Origin: Lotus japonicus
Taxonomy: Eukaryota; Streptophyta; Magnoliopsida; Fabales; Fabaceae
Direction: 5' to 3'
Assembly (NCBI RefSeq): GCF_012489685.1
Contig: NC_080042.1
Span: 18,428,150-18,492,149 of the forward strand
DNA length: 64,000 nt
Positions 24,167-35,307 of this stretch are shown here, piece by piece. The notes below the pieces were generated by a model, which searched no databases, was not told where the DNA came from, and worked only from the letters and a program-made list of their open reading frames with translations. The position numbers and the translations under genes are program-made. How positions within the stretch are numbered: position 1 is the stretch's first letter; each line of letters opens with the position of its first letter.

Positions 24167-25122
24167 GGTGGCAATATGGGCTCAGCCTGCCCTGCCAACG
24201 TTTTAGGCGGGTTGGGCTGGGGATATGCGGCTGGGATGGGCTGGCCTGCAGAGTTCTTTGTTGTTATTTTTTCACACAGCTGGTCTGGAAACATTTGTTT
24301 GTTGGGCTGGAAATTTCTTTTTCCCCACTATTCTAACTTGGCTGCAGCAGCCAGCAGTGTCTATACCAACACACACACACACACACACTCACTTTTCTCA
24401 GTCACTTGTCTTTTCTTACTTGTTCTGTTGATCATTCTCACTCACGAGTCATGACACAAACACACAAAGTCCGTAGTTATCTTATGCCTAATTTGGTTTA
24501 CACCTCTTTTATTTCACATTCCATGCATGGTAATTGACGTTTAGAACCTGAAATAGCTGTGGGAGCGGTTGCGCAAATGTACCAACTTTGGGATGAGTTG
24601 TAATAAAGGCTAACTGGTTTAATTACAAATATTTTAAAGTCCATAAATACATCATATAACCAATAAATACTTGACAAATCTTGCTAGGTATAGAATCCAT
24701 GTAAAAACGGTGGTTACATTGTTATCGTTTCTAGACTTTTCAATCCACTCACAAATTTAATATTGCAGGGCTTTAGTTTCTACCTTTTTCTATTGTGAAT
24801 AGTATTGGCTTATCTTCCTAGAAGATTATCCATATTGCTGCAAAAAGATATGAATGTTTCTTAGAGTAACTTGTTCCTGTTGAAATAAATATGCTGCACC
24901 TAAAAAGATGGCAATTTGGCCTCTTTCTATCTAATGTTTCCATTACGCAACAATAATTCCAGAGTTTTCGTGCCAATGATGTTTGGATTTTTTTTTCATT
25001 TATAATGGCCTGCCAGCGTCCTTTGGTGGGGCGAGACAGTATTTCTAGCCCACTCTTTTTGCCGGGCCAGTCTAACCCGTCTTGTTTGTGGCTGCTATGA
25101 GCAGGCCAACCTGTATATATGT
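24167..25122. mobile_element. Probable hAT-type element, second copy
   Basis: Counterpart of 13236-14191, with the same imperfect 8-bp flanks (CGCCTAAG and CACCTAAG). Confidence 0.5.
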
Positions 25123-26189
25123 CACCTAAGAATTACTCCTTGCTGAGTTTTTTTTTTTTTTTTTTGTTACAACTCCTTGCTGAGTTTGTGCTCACATAAG
25201 AAATACTGGAAAAGCTGGATTTACTCTTCGTCAAGAAAATAAAACTAAATTTTGGTAATTTTCAAGAGATAAAAACTTAATTAACCAATAAAACTATAGG
25301 ACAAGATTTTGACCAAAACTAGATTTGACTAACAAAAAACCAATTAAACTAGATTTTATCGTCCACTTAATTTGAAATTCATCTTCTTAATTTTCATCCA
25401 AGGCATACATACAAATGAAACAGTTGTTTCTATTGTAAACATACTCTTCAAATCCTTTAAAAAAAAAACATACTCTTCAAATAAAACTAAAACAAGTTTT
25501 TTTTTTTTTTAATAAAAAACTAAAACAAGTTAATGGTATAATAATGCGTTGATACTGATGAACAATATTTTACCCACTATTGATAATCTTAATTTTCCAT
25601 TATTGATGATTCTTTGTGCTTAATTCACTTTGTTTGGCATGAGTTTTTATTATTTAGTCTAATTAGGTATATTACTATTTTCAGGTCATATTTTGCATCA
25701 AAGGCGTTTTGGGCATTGCGGAATGAAGATTTTATTTGTGTCGAATTGAAGATTGTATTTTTTATTATATTTTAAAATTTTATTTTCGAGATTATATTCT
25801 CAGGATTTATTTTCGTTTTTTATTTTCGGATTTTATCTTTAGGATTTGATTTTTATTTAGAATATAATTCCAGCCCTATAAAAAGATTTGTGCTGAAACA
25901 ACTTGAGACAACTTTTGCTTTGCAATATAATTTTGAATTTCAGTTTATCATTAGGGCTCTGTTAGGGTTTTCCCTTCTATTCCCTATATTCTATATTACT
26001 TTCACTGCTTTTGTTATTCCGTCCATGAAATGCTAACTTCCTGGATTAAATCTCTTTGGAAGTATATCGCACTCTTGAGGTATTGATTTTAATGAAAAAT
26101 TCTTTCGTTATTAATTTTCTTCGTCTCTATTTCTGAATCTATGGTTTGCTTAATTCTGTCGTTTTAGAAATAAGTGTTGATGTATGATC
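25123..26189. other. AT-rich spacer and LTR-like stretch, second copy
   Basis: Counterpart of 14192-15262, with a TATA-like CCTATAAAAAG near 25875. Several poly(A)/poly(T) runs differ in length from the first copy. No gene seen. Confidence 0.45.
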
Positions 26190-26868
26190 GCTTAGTTTGT
26201 GTAAATTCGTAAGTGTTTCATAAACGCTTAGTTTTTAGAACTGTGAATTGATTTTCGCTTAGTTAATTAATTATCATGAATTAGAGAATCAATAAGAAGG
26301 AACTATTATGTTGAACCACATTGAGTTGCGGTATACTGAACCAAAGGGATTTGTTCGTTTGAATCCACTATGTTAGTCTGCTTTTAATTTAATGCTACCG
26401 CAACCAATAATCCTTGGGAAACGACCTAGGAGTCACTTCCCATTACTACAGTTTTATTTTCTTAAATAATTATTTGCATCAGGCAATTTGATCGAGGTCG
26501 TAACCGATGCAAATAATTATTTAAGAAAACAAAACTGTAGTACTAGGAAATGACTCCTAGGTCGTTTCCCAAGGATTACCACTCAAGCAAAGCTTCAACA
26601 CTTAAGCCGCACGCACACGAAAGGGTTGTGATTTTCCTGCAGTAAGCATAGAATTAAAAGCAGATTAACAGAGTAGATTCAAACGGACAAATCCCTTTGG
26701 TTTAGTATATCACAACTCAATCATTGGTTCAACATAATAGTTCCTTCTTATTGATTCCCTACTTCGCAAGAATTAATTAACTAAGAGAAAATCAATTCAT
26801 AGTTCTAAAAACTAAGCAATTATGAAATAATTACGAATTTACACAAACTAAGCAATTATGAAATAATT
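26190..26868. repeat. Long foldback (inverted repeat) with a spacer of about 25 bases
   Basis: The left arm (about 26190-26483) and right arm (about 26508-26868) are reverse complements for about 300 bases. Landmarks: TTGGGAAACGACCTAGGAGTC in the left arm against the complementary stretch around 26540-26580; GGTTCAACATAATAGTTCC (26728 on) against GGAACTATTATGTTGAACC (26299 on); and TTATTTAAGAAAAC at the inner ends. The spacer reads AGGCAATTTGATCGAGGTC. The right arm carries small indels and duplicated AAACTAAGC blocks. A transcript would form a near-perfect hairpin. It could be a foldback element or two opposed LTR ends. Confidence 0.8.
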
Positions 26869-27359
26869 ATAGAATCCTTGTTGTTTACTTTTCAAGAGCT
26901 ACTGAAATGCGATTTACTTGTTACGTCTTGGAACTTGATATGAGTTGAACTTTAGGACAAACAATCATAGTCAAAAGAACTAAGAACTTATGATCTACTT
27001 GTTTCATCTGGAATTTCATATGCATTGGAATTCGGGACAAACAAGGATAGTCTAAGTAATTAGTCACCTGCTCTAATCAGAAGGTCCAATTACAAAGAGA
27101 AAAAGTTATATCTGCAAAGTTATATCTTGCAAAGACCGTCTGACTCAATGATGATAAGGAAGATCAAGAAGAAAGTTGAATATCGTCTCAACAGAAGAAA
27201 CTGCTACAACAAGAGATACGATTCTTCAACGGGAAGATTCTGAGCAAAGCAGAAAAGAAGACAAGACAACAAACATTAGAAAGTTGATTAAAAGAAAAGA
27301 TGTCAACAAAAGATCAGAAGACTTTCCAGAAGAAGAGCAGGATTGTCTCAAGGAAAAAG
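26869..27359. other. Non-coding host sequence left of the retrotransposon nest
   Basis: No supported gene. A 62-codon ORF (27176-27364) is low-complexity Lys/Glu-rich and resembles nothing known. The sequence resumes at 60573 after the nest, where a TATA-like site (61891) and LTR-like end suggest the two sides are one old copia-type LTR. Confidence 0.4.
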
Positions 27360-27364
27360 GATGA
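27360..27364. other. 5-bp target-site duplication GATGA, left partner
   Basis: GATGA directly precedes TGTAATTC at 27365. The right partner GATGA is at 60568-60572, directly after the LTR end AACAACA. Confidence 0.8.
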
Positions 27365-28257
27365 TGTAATTCTGGTTCTCGCACAGGACAAATATTCTAC
27401 GCGATGTTGGGACAACCGGTTCGACAACTGACTAACAGTAAAAAAACCAGCAAAATAATAAAGAAGAACACAGAGGATTGGTAACCCAGTTCGGTGAAAC
27501 TTCACCTACGTCTGGAGGGTTTGCACCCAAAGAAAGGAAATCCACTATCTCAAGATTCAGGAATTACAGACACTCATGAACACCACAGTTCATAGTTCAC
27601 TTCCTAATCTACCCAGTGTATTTCTACTTAGTATCTCAACCTAAGTATGAGAGCCCCTAGCTCTCACTTTCTCTCAATAGCTGCCACAGTGATTAGTAAC
27701 AAACAATCAACAATCAGAGTTTTAGAATCAAAGAACACATAACACAACTTTGCTTTATAGAATCAGTGAGCAAAGTTTGTTCACAAGTAAACAAGGACAA
27801 AGAACAACGAACAACCCTAAAACCCTTTATCTCTCTCAATTAGCTTCGATGGTCTTCTTGTTTTAGGTCTTCATCCTTTTATATGCTTCAGCAGCTACAA
27901 CATAGGCACTAGGGTTAGCATGGGCTGAAGTAACAGATTGCAACAACCATCAAATCAAAACTGAATCTCCAAAGATCTTGTTGCGTTTTTTCCAAGTAAA
28001 GATAGAAACAAATCTTTTATCAAAGATTGTTTCAACAAATAACAACCCACAATTAAAACCCTTCTGGTACAGCTACTTGAACCTCAAGTAACTTATAAAA
28101 ACATATCTTCATAAGATCTTCAAGGGCCCACAACTAAAACTTAAGCTGAGGACTGATGCCCTAGCTTCGCAGAATAAGATGTCCCGGCATCAGATGCCAC
28201 GACATCTACTTCGACAATCGGTTGTTTTGACCAAATGCAAGACAACATGTAACAACA
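27365..28257 (-). mobile_element. 3' LTR of a gag-only copia element (893 bp)
   Basis: Homologous to the interrupted LTR at 30558-31155 plus 60288-60567. On the minus strand the LTR runs TGTTGTTAC...GAATTACA. It is preceded on the minus strand by the PPT GACAAAGGGGGAGAT (complement of 28258-28272). The two LTRs differ at scattered sites, so the insertion is older than the Sirevirus inside it. Confidence 0.85.
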
Positions 28258-28272
28258 ATCTCCCCCTTTGTC
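28258..28272 (-). other. Polypurine tract of the gag-only copia
   Basis: The minus strand reads ACAAAGGGGGAGAT next to the LTR at 28257. It primes plus-strand synthesis in LTR retrotransposons. Confidence 0.75.
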
Positions 28273-28687
28273 AAATTTTGTCTAAAACAACTCACAGATC
28301 AGAGAGGGTAAACATAGAGAACCAAAGCTTCCCCGTAGTAGCAGAACTCCCCCTCAAATGATGCATCCATACCAACAACAAGTAAACTCCTAAAGGCATA
28401 GTTGGAACAAAGAAAATAGCAGCAAAAACACACTAACTAACCAACAAATGCAAACCACTAAACCAGTACCAACTTGAATATAAAACAGTAGCAGCTTGGA
28501 GTACTAGACAACCAGTTACTTGCATTATCTTGAAAGAGTCTTCAATTTATTACAGACCAAAGCTAATACTAGCAGAAACAAGGAACATAGTCTTCAGAAT
28601 AGCAACATAGTCTTCAAAATCACCAAATACTACTCCCCCTTTTTAACACAAATTTGGCAAAGGGTGCTCACCATAAACAAACCATCA

Positions 28688-30530
28688 CTAGAATGACAAC
28701 AATTCATGAACATTTTCCATAACTGACTTCTTACAACTGGTAGATGGTTCGGAACCCAAGGTAGATTGTTGGATTTGGAAATCAAGTTCAGATGTGTCAA
28801 CAATGGGGTTTGGATTTCCAGCAGAGGGTCCCATATTCACATCTGAAGTAGTCTCAACTAATGTCTCAACATGGGGTTCAACATTGGGAACAGAAACAGA
28901 TTCAACTGATATCTTATGAATCACATTAGGCACAATAGCATTAGGATCTGCACTTATAGATTCACCTATGCTTGCATGAACAATTGCTGGTGCATTTGAG
29001 ACTTCAAGAGAACTTGCATCAACAAATTTCTTCCTCCACTCCTTCATAACATCTACACTAGAACTCTGAGGTTTAAGAAGAGCAACATCCTTTGAATATG
29101 ATCTATTCACCCTAGATGGTTGTGGAGACATCTCTTCCTCGCTGAAGAACTTGACTCTAACTCCTTCTTTAGGTTTCCACTCTTTCCTTGGTGGAGCTAC
29201 CTGTGGATTAGTCCTTGGTTCATCATGAGACTGAGGATATCCATATAGCTTCTAACAGTAGGGCCTTATATGACCAAGTTTTCCACAGTGATGACATCTC
29301 CAAGTAGATTTCTTGGATTTTCTGAACTGAGGGTACTCATGTCGTACAGAATGATGCAACATTGGGTCTGACATTGGTTGCTTAGTTTTCTTTTCAGATG
29401 AAACAGACTTATTTGCATTGTGGTAGCTGAATCCTATCCCTTCCATATCTCCAACTGTTTTCCCAACTTCCAGAATCTCCTCTAACACATTAGTACTATT
29501 ATTCATCATACAAATAGACTTTTTCATACCTTCAAGCTTTGAGTTCAGTAATGTTACCTCCTCCTGCATTTGTGATATGAAGTTTCTCATTCTCCTCACG
29601 CAACTTGCTGATGGTCTTTACTTCTTCTTGCAAGCTGGAGTTATTACTCTGAAGTTGCTCCTTCTCAGCAACCAAATCCTTGACTTCTTTTCTCATTTTA
29701 TCACCACACATACATGATTCCTTCCACTTAGCCAGTAACAATTTGTAGGCTTCAATTAGTTCTTCATTTGAGATAACCTCATCACCATCACTTGACTCAG
29801 TATCAGAATAGTACTTTCCAATGAGAGCCTTTACATGAATAGCCTTGGTTGTATCATTCTCATGTTTGCCCTTCAGTTGAAATTTAGTATTCTTCACATT
29901 GTCCAGGACATTTGTATTTGACGTTCTGCCTAAACTCTTCAACGCTTTGTCAAGAAATGATATAGCCTCTGTAATACTTGCATCAGTATCCTCCTCCCTT
30001 TGATCTTCATCTTCTTCAGTCTTGGATACAAAAGTTATACACTACGCCTTCTACTCAGACCTACCATTAAGAGACATCTCAAAGGTTTGCAAGGAACCAA
30101 TGAGTTCATCAACCTTGATGTTACTAATGTCTTGGGCTTCTTCAATGGTAGTTACCTTCATGTCAAACCTCTTGGGGAGAGACCTGAGAATCTTTCTTGC
30201 TAACTTTTCTTCAGACATGGGTTCCCCTAGGGCAAAAGAAGAGTTGGCTAGATCCTTTATAGGCATGTGGAACTCATATATGGATTTATCCTCATTCGTC
30301 TTCATAGTTTCAAACTGAGTTGTAAGAAGCTGAAGCTTTGACATACGAACTCTTGATGTTCCTTCATGGGCAGTCTTGAGAATCTCCCATGCTTCCTTAG
30401 CCACAGTACATGTGTTGATTAGCCTGAACATATTTGTACCATCCAAAATTGGTGGCATATAGATTGATCTTCTTCCATCCATAATGTTGTCCTTGAGAAC
30501 ATAATATATTCCTTGGAGCTCACCCAAACA
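28688..30530 (-). pseudogene. Broken copia gag (no pol), first copy
   Basis: Reading leftwards: MDGRRSIYMPPILDGTNMF, then RLINTCTVAKEAWEIL...FETMKTNEDKSIYEF...KILRSLP (the retrotransposon gag/UBN2 pattern); then a helical stretch (29532-29942); then a CCHC knuckle CHHCGKLGHIRPYC followed at once by a stop (29252-29599); then an acidic tail (28688-29131). The usual gag block between ILDGTNM and the EAWE helix is missing, an internal deletion of some 60 residues. Frame changes and stops separate the parts (stop near 30048, frame switch near 29560-29600, stop at 29252). No protease, integrase, RT or RNase H exists between the LTRs. It is a dead or non-autonomous element. Confidence 0.75.
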
Positions 30531-30543
30531 AAATAGGGTGCCT

Positions 30544-30555
30544 GCTCTGATACCA
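30544..30555 (-). other. Primer binding site of the gag-only copia
   Basis: The minus strand reads TGGTATCAGAGC two bases from the LTR end GAATTACA. Second copy at about 44624-44635. Confidence 0.85.
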
Positions 30556-30557
30556 AT

Positions 30558-31155
30558 TGTAATTCTGGTTCTCACACAGGACAAATGTTCTACGCGATCC
30601 TGGGACAAAGGGTTCGAAAACTGACTAACAGTAACAAAACCAGCAAAATAATAAAGAAGAACACAGAGGATAGGTAACCCAGTTTGGTGAAACTTCACCT
30701 ATGTCTGGAGGGTTCGCACCCAAAGAAAGGAAATCCACTATCTCAAGATTCAGGAATGACAGACACTCATGAACACCACAGTTCATAGTTCACTTCCTAA
30801 ACTACCCAATGTATTTCTACTTAGTATCTCAACCTAAGTATGAGAGCCCCTAGCTCTCACTTTCTCTCAATCACTGCCACAGTGATTGGTAACAAACAAT
30901 AAACAATCAGAGTTTTAGAATCAAAGAACACATAACACAACTTTGCTTTATAGAATCAGTGAGCAAAGTTTGTTCACAAGTAAACAAGGACAAAGAACAA
31001 CGAACAACCCTAAAACCCTTTATCTCTCTCAATTAGCTTCGGTGGTCTTCTTGTTGTAGGTCTTCATCCTTTTTTATGCTTCAACAGCAGCAACATAGGC
31101 ACTAGGGTTAGCATGGGCTGAAGTAATAGATTGCAACAACCATCAAATCAAAACT
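30558..31155 (-). mobile_element. 5' LTR of the gag-only copia, part interrupted by the nested LTR
   Basis: Matches the left part of 27365-28257 up to ATCAAATCAAAACT. There the nested gypsy-type LTR is inserted; the remaining 280 bases are at 60288-60567. The five bases AAACT at 31151-31155 are one partner of that element's TSD. Confidence 0.85.
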
Positions 31156-31733
31156 TGTGAGACCCAAGATTTTAAGCTTAGAATATACTAGTGAAATTCC
31201 TTATTAACGAATAAGTTCGATGTATCGTGAAGGGAAACCTGAACAAGAGTTTATTGGATGAAATGAATTTATGAAGGAGAAGGTTCAGGAAAAGTTCAAG
31301 GATTGTATCAAAACCGATAAGAGTTATAGCACGACTAATATTCGCCTAAGCCTAGGTCAAAGACACTAGTAAATAGCTAATTTACACTTTAGGACGCGAT
31401 GGAAACTAATTCCAAAAATCTTCAGAGAAATGTTAGAATTTCTCTTATTCGTCTATAAACAAGTATTTCGAGGCGAAACCCTGGAATGTACGAACGTCAA
31501 ATTCCAATTCTCGGAAGTTTGCCGAAACGGAATCCCTGATAGTTCAGAAACCCTAAAATCTACGGACGATGAAGACTTTTTCTATTCGGAGCTTCAAACG
31601 AAGATTCCACACGCGTTCACCCATTTCTCTTGATGTTTCCAATCTTTCTTCAGAAGGAAGTTTCTGCATCCGAGGTCAATATCATAAAGTGCATAAAGTG
31701 CATTTTTAATGCCGGTAAGCATTAAAAACAAGC
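31156..31733 (+). mobile_element. Nested gypsy-type solo LTR, left part (first copy)
   Basis: Starts TGTGAGACCC at 31156 and follows the array LTRs (minus strand at 6339 downward): AAGATTTTAAGCTTAG, GAACAAGAGTTTATT and CCAAAAATCTTCAGAGAAATG. It is interrupted at 31733/31734 by the Sirevirus. In this copy the right part is missing because the sequence after the Sirevirus is different (42854-43129). Confidence 0.8.
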
Positions 31734-33017
31734 TGTAAGATCAAGTTTTGATCTAGTAGTACAACTCTATGTTTTGATGATTACAAGTTAACCTTTTGAT
31801 ATGAACAATTGTGGTACTCTAACGTGTTTTTCTGAGTGTGCTATTTACAGGCTCTGACCTCAACTCAATCTCACACAAATCAGAAGCACTGTGTATAAAG
31901 GGTAACCCAAGCAACGCTTTCGCATTCACCATGTTCAGTATGAACAGTGGAAAAGCTTCAGAAGTTCTGAAGCTATACAAACTCTGATGTGGACTCAGTC
32001 GCTAGAAGCTCTGAAGATCCAGAAGTTCTGATAACCAAGAAACACTGAAGGTTCAGATGTTCTGATGGTGTAGAAGACTCTGAAGATCCAGAAGCTGAAT
32101 AGTGGAAACTCTGAAGTCCAGAAGCAAGAAACTCTGAAGGCCATGTTCTTCCCTCTGAGTTCAGAATCAGAAGATACAATGGTCAGAGGATCTGTGCTTT
32201 CCCTCTGACTCTGATCAACCGGCTTCACAAGTTCCAATATGAAGTATTCCCCTGATCAGAAGTCTCCTAGGTTAAAAGGTCAAGTCGCTATCCAAGTACA
32301 AAAGCAAGTGTACCTTCCTGACGACCTACCTAACGTTCTCAGCCACAGCAGAAGCTGGATTTTCCAGAACTGCCCTCCAACGGTAGCATTTCCCATGCAA
32401 CGCTCAACCCTAATCCTTGGAGTATATATAGAGGCTGAAGATTGAAAGAAGTGGCTAAGAAACTAAGAAGAAATATACACACGCGCAAGACATATTCAAA
32501 ATATTCTAAGCTTTCTTTCATCTGAAATTCATTGAGTTTACAATTAGCTTTTTAGAAGCAAATCTCTTGTAAACAATTCTTTGATAAACAGTTTGTTTAG
32601 TTCCTTTAGGAGATCAAGGTTGATCGGATCCTAGAGAAGACTAAGAGAGTGAATCTTAGTGGTGATTCCTTCAGGAGATCAAGGTTGATCGGATCCTAGA
32701 GAAGACTAAGAGAGTGAATCTTAGTGTGAGCTAAGTCAGTGTAATTGTTAGTCACTTGTAGGTTTCAAGTGCAGTTGTAACTCTTACCTGATTAGTGGAT
32801 TGCCTTCATTCTAAGAAGGAAGAAATCACCTTAACGGGTGGACTGGAGTAGCTTGAGTGATTTATCAAGTGAACCAGGATAAAATCCTTGTGTGCTTTTC
32901 TATCTCTTATCTTTAGCACTAAAGTTCTCGAAAGATTTGTCTAAATCTTTAAGGTGGAAGTTTTGTTCTGAAAACGTTATTCAAACCCCCCCCTTTCTAC
33001 CGTTTTTCATACCTTCA
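31734..33017 (+). mobile_element. Sirevirus 5' LTR, first copy (1284 bp)
   Basis: TGTAAGATC...CATACCTTCA, followed by the PBS. The TATA region is GGAGTATATATAGAGG near 32418. The U3 part is full of short CTGAAGATCCAGAAG-type words. Two tandem units of about 62 bases (GGAGATCAAGGTTGATCGG) lie near 32610-32725. Confidence 0.9.
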
Positions 33018-33019
33018 AT

Positions 33020-33031
33020 TGGTATCAGAGC
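33020..33031 (+). other. Sirevirus primer binding site, first copy
   Basis: TGGTATCAGAGC, two bases after the LTR end. Second copy at 47097-47108. Confidence 0.9.
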
Positions 33032-33089
33032 GCAAGTTCTGATTACCACACCTAACAGTGTTCAGTGATCCGGGCCGGTGTGAAAAACA

Positions 33090-35000
33090 ATGGCTGCCAC
33101 CACCAGTGAAACTCAAAGAGATGGTTACAACGCAAAGCCTCCTATGTTCGATGGTCAAAGGTTCGAATATTGGAAAGATAGACTAGAAAGTTTCTTTCTG
33201 GGTTTCGATGCAGATCTCTGGGATATTATTGTGGATGGCTATGAGCGTCCAGTTGATGCAGATGGCAAGAAGATCCCAAGGTCAGAGATGACTGCAGATC
33301 AAAAGAAGCTGTACTCACAACATCACAAAGCAAGAGCAATTCTTCTAAGTGCTATTTCCTATGAAGAGTACCAGAAGATTACAGATCGTGAGTTTGCTAA
33401 AGGCATTTTTGAATCTCTGAAGATGTCTCATGAAGGAAACAAGAAAGTCAAAGAATCAAAGGCATTGTCTTTGATCCAAAAGTATGAATCCTTCATCATG
33501 GAGCCAAATGAGTCCATTGAAGAAATGTTCTCCAGATTTCAATTGCTTGTAGCTGGCATACGACCTCTCAACAAGAGCTACACAACAAAAGATCATGTCA
33601 TAAGGGTCATCAGGTGTCTTCCTGAAAGTTGGATGCCTTTGGTGACTTCAATAGAGCTCACGAGAGACGTTGAGAATATGAGTTTAGAAGAACTCATCAG
33701 CATTTTGAAATGCCATGAGCTGAAACGCTCAGAGATGCAAGATCTGAGGAAAAAATCCATAGCCTTGAAATCCAAATCTGAAAAGGCTAAGGTTGAGAAG
33801 TCAAAGGCTCTTCAAGCTGAAGAAGAAGAATCTGAAGAAGCATCAGAAGATTCTGATGAAGATGAGCTGACTCTGATCTCCAAGAGACTCAACCGCATCT
33901 GGAAGCACAGGCAGAGCAAGTTCAAAGGCTCTGGAAAGGCAAAAGGAAAGTATGAGTCCTCAGGCCAGAAGAAGTCTTCAATCAAGGAAGTCACATGTTT
34001 TGAGTGCAAAGAATCTGGGCACTACAAAAGTGATTGTCCAAAGTTGAAGAAAGACAAGAAGCCAAAGAAGCACTTCAAGACGAAGAAGAGTCTGATGGTG
34101 ACATTTGATGAATCAGAGTCAGAGGATGTTGACTCTGATGGTGAAGTCCAAGGACTCATGGCAATTGTCAAAGACAAGGAAGCAGAGTCAAAGGAAGCTG
34201 TTGACTCTGACTCAGAATCAGAAGGAGATCCTAACTCAGACGATGAAAATGAGGTATTTGCTTCTTTCTCTACCTCTGAACTGAAACATGCTTTGTCTGA
34301 TATCATGGATAAGTATAACTCTTTATTGTCTAAGCATAAAAAGTTGAAAAAGAACTTATCTGCTGTCTCCAAGACTCCTTCTGAACATGAGAAAATTATT
34401 TCTTATTTGAAAAATGAAAATCATGCTTTGGTAAATTCTAACTCTGTGCTTAAGAACCAGATTGCTAAGTTAGAAGAAATTGTTGCCTGTGATGCCTCTG
34501 ATTGTAGAAATGAATCTAAGTATGAAAAGTCCTTTCAAAGATTCCTAGCTAAAAGCGTGGATAGAAGCTTAATGGCTTCAATGATCTATGGCGTAAGCAG
34601 AAATGGAATGCATGGCATTGGCTATTCTAAACCAATTAGAAATGAGCCTTCTGTGTCTAAAGCTAAATCCTTGTATGAATGCTTTGTTCCCTCTGGTACC
34701 ATATTGCCTGATCCTGTACCTGCTAAAATTGCTAAAAACCCTCTTAAAAAGGGATCTTTCTCTATGACTAAATATCATGCAAATATTCCTTTAAAATATT
34801 ATGTTGAGACACCCAAGGTGATCAGAACCTCTGGGGTAACTAACAAAAGAGGACCCAGAAAGTGGGTACCTAGGGATAAGATTATATATGTTGCAGATAT
34901 CTTCAATAGGTCCATCGAAACTCCAACCATGGAACCTGGACAGTGGATGCAGGCAACACATGACGGGAGAAAGGCATATGTCCCAAGATCCAAAACTTGA
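33090..35000 (+). CDS. Sirevirus Gag, first copy (636 aa)
   Basis: Capsid-type Gag of a Ty1/copia element, which packages element RNA in the cytoplasm. The N-terminus (PPMFDGQRFEYWKDRLESFF) and residues 20-230 follow the copia gag/UBN2 pattern. A CCHC knuckle CFECKESGHYKSDC is at about residue 300. Lys- and Glu/Ser-rich stretches flank it, and a coiled-coil-prone stretch is at about 410-480. The ORF overlaps the start of the protease remnant, which is in another frame. It is identical to the second copy as far as I can see. The gene itself is open and could be translated. Confidence 0.88.
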   Translation: MAATTSETQRDGYNAKPPMFDGQRFEYWKDRLESFFLGFDADLWDIIVDGYERPVDADGKKIPRSEMTADQKKLYSQHHKARAILLSAISYEEYQKITDREFAKGIFESLKMSHEGNKKVKESKALSLIQKYESFIMEPNESIEEMFSRFQLLVAGIRPLNKSYTTKDHVIRVIRCLPESWMPLVTSIELTRDVENMSLEELISILKCHELKRSEMQDLRKKSIALKSKSEKAKVEKSKALQAEEEESEEASEDSDEDELTLISKRLNRIWKHRQSKFKGSGKAKGKYESSGQKKSSIKEVTCFECKESGHYKSDCPKLKKDKKPKKHFKTKKSLMVTFDESESEDVDSDGEVQGLMAIVKDKEAESKEAVDSDSESEGDPNSDDENEVFASFSTSELKHALSDIMDKYNSLLSKHKKLKKNLSAVSKTPSEHEKIISYLKNENHALVNSNSVLKNQIAKLEEIVACDASDCRNESKYEKSFQRFLAKSVDRSLMASMIYGVSRNGMHGIGYSKPIRNEPSVSKAKSLYECFVPSGTILPDPVPAKIAKNPLKKGSFSMTKYHANIPLKYYVETPKVIRTSGVTNKRGPRKWVPRDKIIYVADIFNRSIETPTMEPGQWMQATHDGRKAYVPRSKT

Positions 35001-35300
35001 ACCTGAAGGTGAAGTTGATCTTGGAGGTTTCAGTAGAGTAAGATTTGGTCAAGGAATCAATGGTTTTTGATAAGAACCCCTCTGTTGATATTTTGAAGAA
35101 TCTATTCATGTTAGATTTGACGATAAGCTTGACTCTGACCAGTCAAAGCTAGTTGAAAAGTTTGCAGATTTAAGCATTAATGTTTCTGACAAAGGCAAAG
35201 CTCCAGAGGAAGTTAAGCCAGAGGAAGATGAACAAGAGGAAGAAGCTGGTCCCTCTAACTCATAAACTCTGAAGAAGAGCAGAATCACTGCAGCTCACCC
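34888..35300 (+). pseudogene. Protease stub and integrase-tail linker, first copy
   Basis: In the frame after gag, WNLDSGCRQHMTGERHM is the copia aspartic protease active-site region (DSG). After GEVDLGG the similarity ends, and stops occur at 35068-35070 and near 35262. The rest of protease and the whole integrase core (HHCC and DDE parts) are absent. What follows (KLVEKFADLSINVSDKGK, then [17 protein letters not shown]) resembles the linker that normally joins integrase to RT. The stub and RT share one frame; gag is in another. Confidence 0.75.
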
Positions 35301-35307
35301 TAAGGAA

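Noticed and set aside
34022..34372. 116-codon Ser/Glu-rich minus-strand ORF in gag
   Set aside because: Complement of the acidic/Lys-rich gag stretch. A composition effect.
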